A stretch of 64,000 bases of DNA from Saccharum officinarum (lineage: Eukaryota > Streptophyta > Magnoliopsida > Poales > Poaceae): the NCBI GenBank assembly GCA_020631735.1, contig CM036159.1, positions 22,297,511-22,361,510 of the forward strand. The letters run 5' to 3'. Shown in pieces: positions 61,282 through 64,000 of the stretch (positions are counted from its first letter, which is position 1; the number at the start of each line of letters is the position of its first letter). The notes beneath the pieces are model-generated. The model searched no databases and was not told where the DNA came from. It was given only the letters and a program-made list of their open reading frames with translations. Made by a program: the position numbers and the translations under genes.

Positions 61282-63261
61282 TGAAAGTCCTATGTTTGGT
61301 GTTGGTAATTAGTGACAATGCCTAAGTACTAATCCTATGCCTAAGTTGTATGTAGCATATGAGGATTAGTACACTCCAAGGTTGGTGGCAAGATGGACAT
61401 GGTGATCATGATGGCCACACTTGGATTTGGACGCAACCCTACGTGATCAAGGCAAAGGTATATGCTTAAGGGTTGTGTTTTAGTAACCAAGACACCTAGT
61501 GGGTGTGGTTACATTATAGGATAGATAGCCGTACTATAAAGAGGGGAATGACGCGGCTATTGAACTCCTAAGTGCCTCTAGATGTGCATTTCATGATCAT
61601 ATGCATTTGGATAGAACTAATATCGCCTCGAAAAATGATTGTGAAAATGCTAACACACTCACACATGACGAGATCACTTGGTGATGTTAGCACGTTTGCG
61701 ACGGCGGTGGAGTTTGAGCGATAGAGAGGGTTTGGGTTCCTCTCTCCCTCCCGCCGAGCTTGCGAGGCGGGATTCAGGCGTTTTCGAGAAGTTGAAACGA
61801 TTATTTTCCACTACGCCGGAAGTCTAGAAAAGAAACGGAGGCGAACGGAGGTCACAGAGGTGACCGGACGCTGAACCGGACGCGGTCCTTGCATGACCGG
61901 ACGCGTCCGGTCAGTGTTCAGTGTCTGCGTGTTTTTCAGTTCGATGATCGGACGCGAGGCGCGTCCGGTCACTGATGATCGGACACGTCCGGTCGTTCAA
62001 GGAGCTTACTGGACTCTAACCGGACGCTGTCACTGTCGCGTCCGGTCTTTTTTTCTTCAGCGCGTCCGGTCACTATTTCGTTGAGCGCTGCTCAGGCGAC
62101 CAGCGCGTCCGGTCCTTCACGGGACCAGCGCGTCCGGTCATTCCCGGCGCGTCCGGTCAGTTGGACCAGCGCGTCCGGTCGTTGCTTCGCAGTTAGCCGT
62201 TGGGCGACCAGCGCGTCCGGTCGTTTGGACCAGCGCGTCCGGTCAGTACTTCACGAGTTAGCCGTTGGGCGACCGGCGCGTCCGGTCAGTTGGACCAGCG
62301 CGTCCGGTCAGCCTGATTTCGGCTGTTTAAGTTTCTAACGGCTATATTCGAAGGGGTACGTCTATAAATACTCGTTGGCCGGCTCAAGGCTCTCTCTCTC
62401 GAACATTTGACATACTTGTGAGCACTTTGAGCTAAGCAACTCCCCTCCCACTCATCTCTCTTGCTTCTTTGCATATTCAAAGTGAGATTGAGTGATCCAA
62501 GTGCATTTGCATTGTGAGATTGCATCTAGTTGGCACTTGGTGGTTGATTTGCTGCGGGATTCTTGTTTCTCTTGGTGGTTGCCACCACCTAGACGGCTTG
62601 GAGCAGCTTGGAGGCATTGGCAAGAGTTGGTGATTGTTCTTGGCCACCTCCGGTGATTGTGAGGGGTTTGTGCCTACCTCGGCGAAGCGCCAAAGGCAAC
62701 ATTAGTATATTGCTCGTGTTATTGCAACCTTTTGCCATTTGGTAGGTTCTTGTGGCGCCTTTTGAGAGGCTCGGTGTGTGACCGATTAGCCACCGAACCA
62801 CGTGGTGAAGAGGGACACAACGGGGACTAGCGTGCCGGCAAGCACGTGAACCTCGGGATAAATCTTCGTGTCATCACTTTCATATTGTGATTGATTGATC
62901 CCGGTGTTCGGTTATCTTGGTATTCATTGTTGATCATATTGGTTGGCTCAATACTTCGCCCCTCGGTGATACCCTCCTAACTCAACTCCACATTACTTTC
63001 TTAGTTATCTTTGCTAGCTAGTTAGCTTTGCTAGAGTAGCTTCTTTGTGTAGCTTGCTAGTTGTAGTTTCCTTCTCGGTTTGACTTGTGCGGTTGAGTGC
63101 AATTACTAGAATTGTGAATTGGTTAGGTGGCTTGCAAACACCCCGTAGGCTAAGCAAAACTCGCATCTCGCTATTTGTTTTATTGATAAACTTGCTTAGC
63201 TTGTCTTTGTAGAAAATTTTAATAGGCTATTCACCCCCCCTCTAGCCATCAAGACCTTTCA
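61282..63261 (+). mobile_element. Solo LTR of the Copia (Sirevirus-type) family
   Basis: A complete 1980-bp LTR, TGAAAG...CTTTCA, flanked by a perfect 5-bp duplication GCTCC (61277-61281 and 63262-63266). No primer-binding site or internal sequence follows. This is the product expected from recombination between the two LTRs of one element. It holds the longest palindromic CG-rich array of the three LTRs and a TATA box at 62361-62370. Confidence 0.95.
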
Positions 63262-63497
63262 GCTCCCACCCGCACTGCTTTGCACACCACAATAATTTCA
63301 AAATCAGCTTAATAAACCAACTGAACAGATCAGGAATTCGCGCAGTGCAGACGTCCAAAGCACATTTTAGCACAAAATTAAATAGCACCTTCCGGAATTG
63401 CAACCACCAGAGGGAGCGCCAGATGTCTTCCTCTTGGTCTTCCCTTCTGCCATCGACACCGCCACCGGCTCAGCAGTCGGATAGGGCACACTCTGCA
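63262..63497. other. Spacer between solo LTR and truncated element
   Basis: After the TSD the sequence is unrelated to Copia. On the minus strand it is open for about 36 codons in one frame (around SMAEGKTKRKTSGAPSGG), ending in TAA or TAG-like stops. It looks faintly like a gene's last exon but I do not recognise it. Confidence 0.3.
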
Positions 63498-64000
63498 TAG
63501 AATTGTGAATTGGTTAGGTGGCTTGCAAACACCCCGTAGGCTAAGCAAAACTCGCATCTCGCTATTTGTTTTATTGATAAACTTGCTTAGCTTGTCTTTG
63601 TAGAAAATTTTAATAGGCTATTCACCCCCCCTCTAGCCATCAAGACCTTTCAAGTGGTATCAGAGCCGTGGTCACCGTTTTGTAAGGCTTAACAACCTCG
63701 GTGTAAGATGGCTCAAGTTATGTTCAATCATGTTAATGGCAAGCCTCCATTCTTTGATGGCGTCTCTTCCTTTGATCATTGGAAAAGGAAGATGAAGCAA
63801 TATCTAGGCAATATACATGAGAAGGTTTGAGATGTGACCAAAGAAGGATACGTCATTCTTGATGAGGAAAACCTCACTCCCAATGACCGCATCAACAAAC
63901 AATGCAATACGGCGGCACTTGACACAATCTATCGTGCCATTGATGATAAAGTATTTGAGCAAATCAAAGATCTTGAAAAGGCAAATGAGCTTTGGATAAG
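63498..64000 (+). mobile_element. 5'-truncated Copia element of the same family, runs off the window
   Basis: 63498-63652 is the last 155 bp of the LTR and by eye is identical to 63107-63261 of the solo LTR. The primer site TGGTATCAGAGC follows at 63655-63666, then the gag start at 63708. The rest of the LTR is missing on the left. Confidence 0.92.
63708..64000 (+). pseudogene. gag: Copia gag, 5' part, with a nonsense codon
   Basis: The same start as the gag at 27091 (ATGGCTCAAGTTATGTTC). It keeps TGG at codon 25, where the other copy has a stop, but has its own TGA at 63828-63830 (codon 41, Trp in the other copy). It continues open to the window end with the gag domain. Confidence 0.9.

Overview
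The window is nuclear DNA from a grass, most likely an Andropogoneae species (sorghum, sugarcane or Miscanthus type). The evidence is GC-rich two-exon P450 genes, Sirevirus-type Copia elements, a Stowaway MITE, and a 240-bp MITE whose ends read like CTTGTTTAGTT...AACTAAACGGG, which I know as typical of that tribe. The species call is inference. The first 96 bases are unsequenced.

Layout: (1) 160-2924, an intact eight-exon TIP41-like gene on the + strand. (2) 3228-56447, a cytochrome P450 cluster of the CYP81A type with six members. Two are intact (16279-17989 and 45601-47496, both minus). Four are pseudogenes (3228-4696, 20676-22343 and 54771-56447, minus; 50911-53495, plus), each broken differently. 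(3) Large insertions between the P450s. One is a 6.8-kb segment bounded by long (TA)n tracts and matching palindromes, next to two Micron-like MITEs. Next come a 1.6-kb internally deleted LINE with a 15-bp target-site duplication (TSD), a 645-bp hAT-like element and a CACTA element with TSD GTA. The largest is a 19.5-kb Sirevirus-type Copia element (25356-44829) whose pol is split by a 9.2-kb LTR element on the opposite strand. That inner element has 3.94-kb LTRs, only 1.3 kb of noncoding interior, and TSD TTTTA. (4) 58441-60795, a short FAR1-domain ORF with a GC-rich leader containing an 85-bp tandem repeat. (5) 61282-64000, a solo LTR of the same Copia family with a perfect TSD, then a 5'-truncated relative that runs off the window.

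The intact P450s encode ER-anchored monooxygenases of about 515 and 521 residues with all family motifs. CYP81A enzymes of grasses are known for detoxifying herbicides and for specialised metabolism. Which substrates these two use cannot be read from the sequence. Three P450s share noncoding upstream blocks, so they duplicated with their promoters; later MITE insertions changed two of those promoters.

No tRNA, rRNA or CRISPR was seen. I did not find a clearly new system. The most unusual structures are the (TA)n-bounded 6.8-kb segment ending 8 bp from a P450 start codon, and the LARD-like element whose LTRs are three times longer than its interior.
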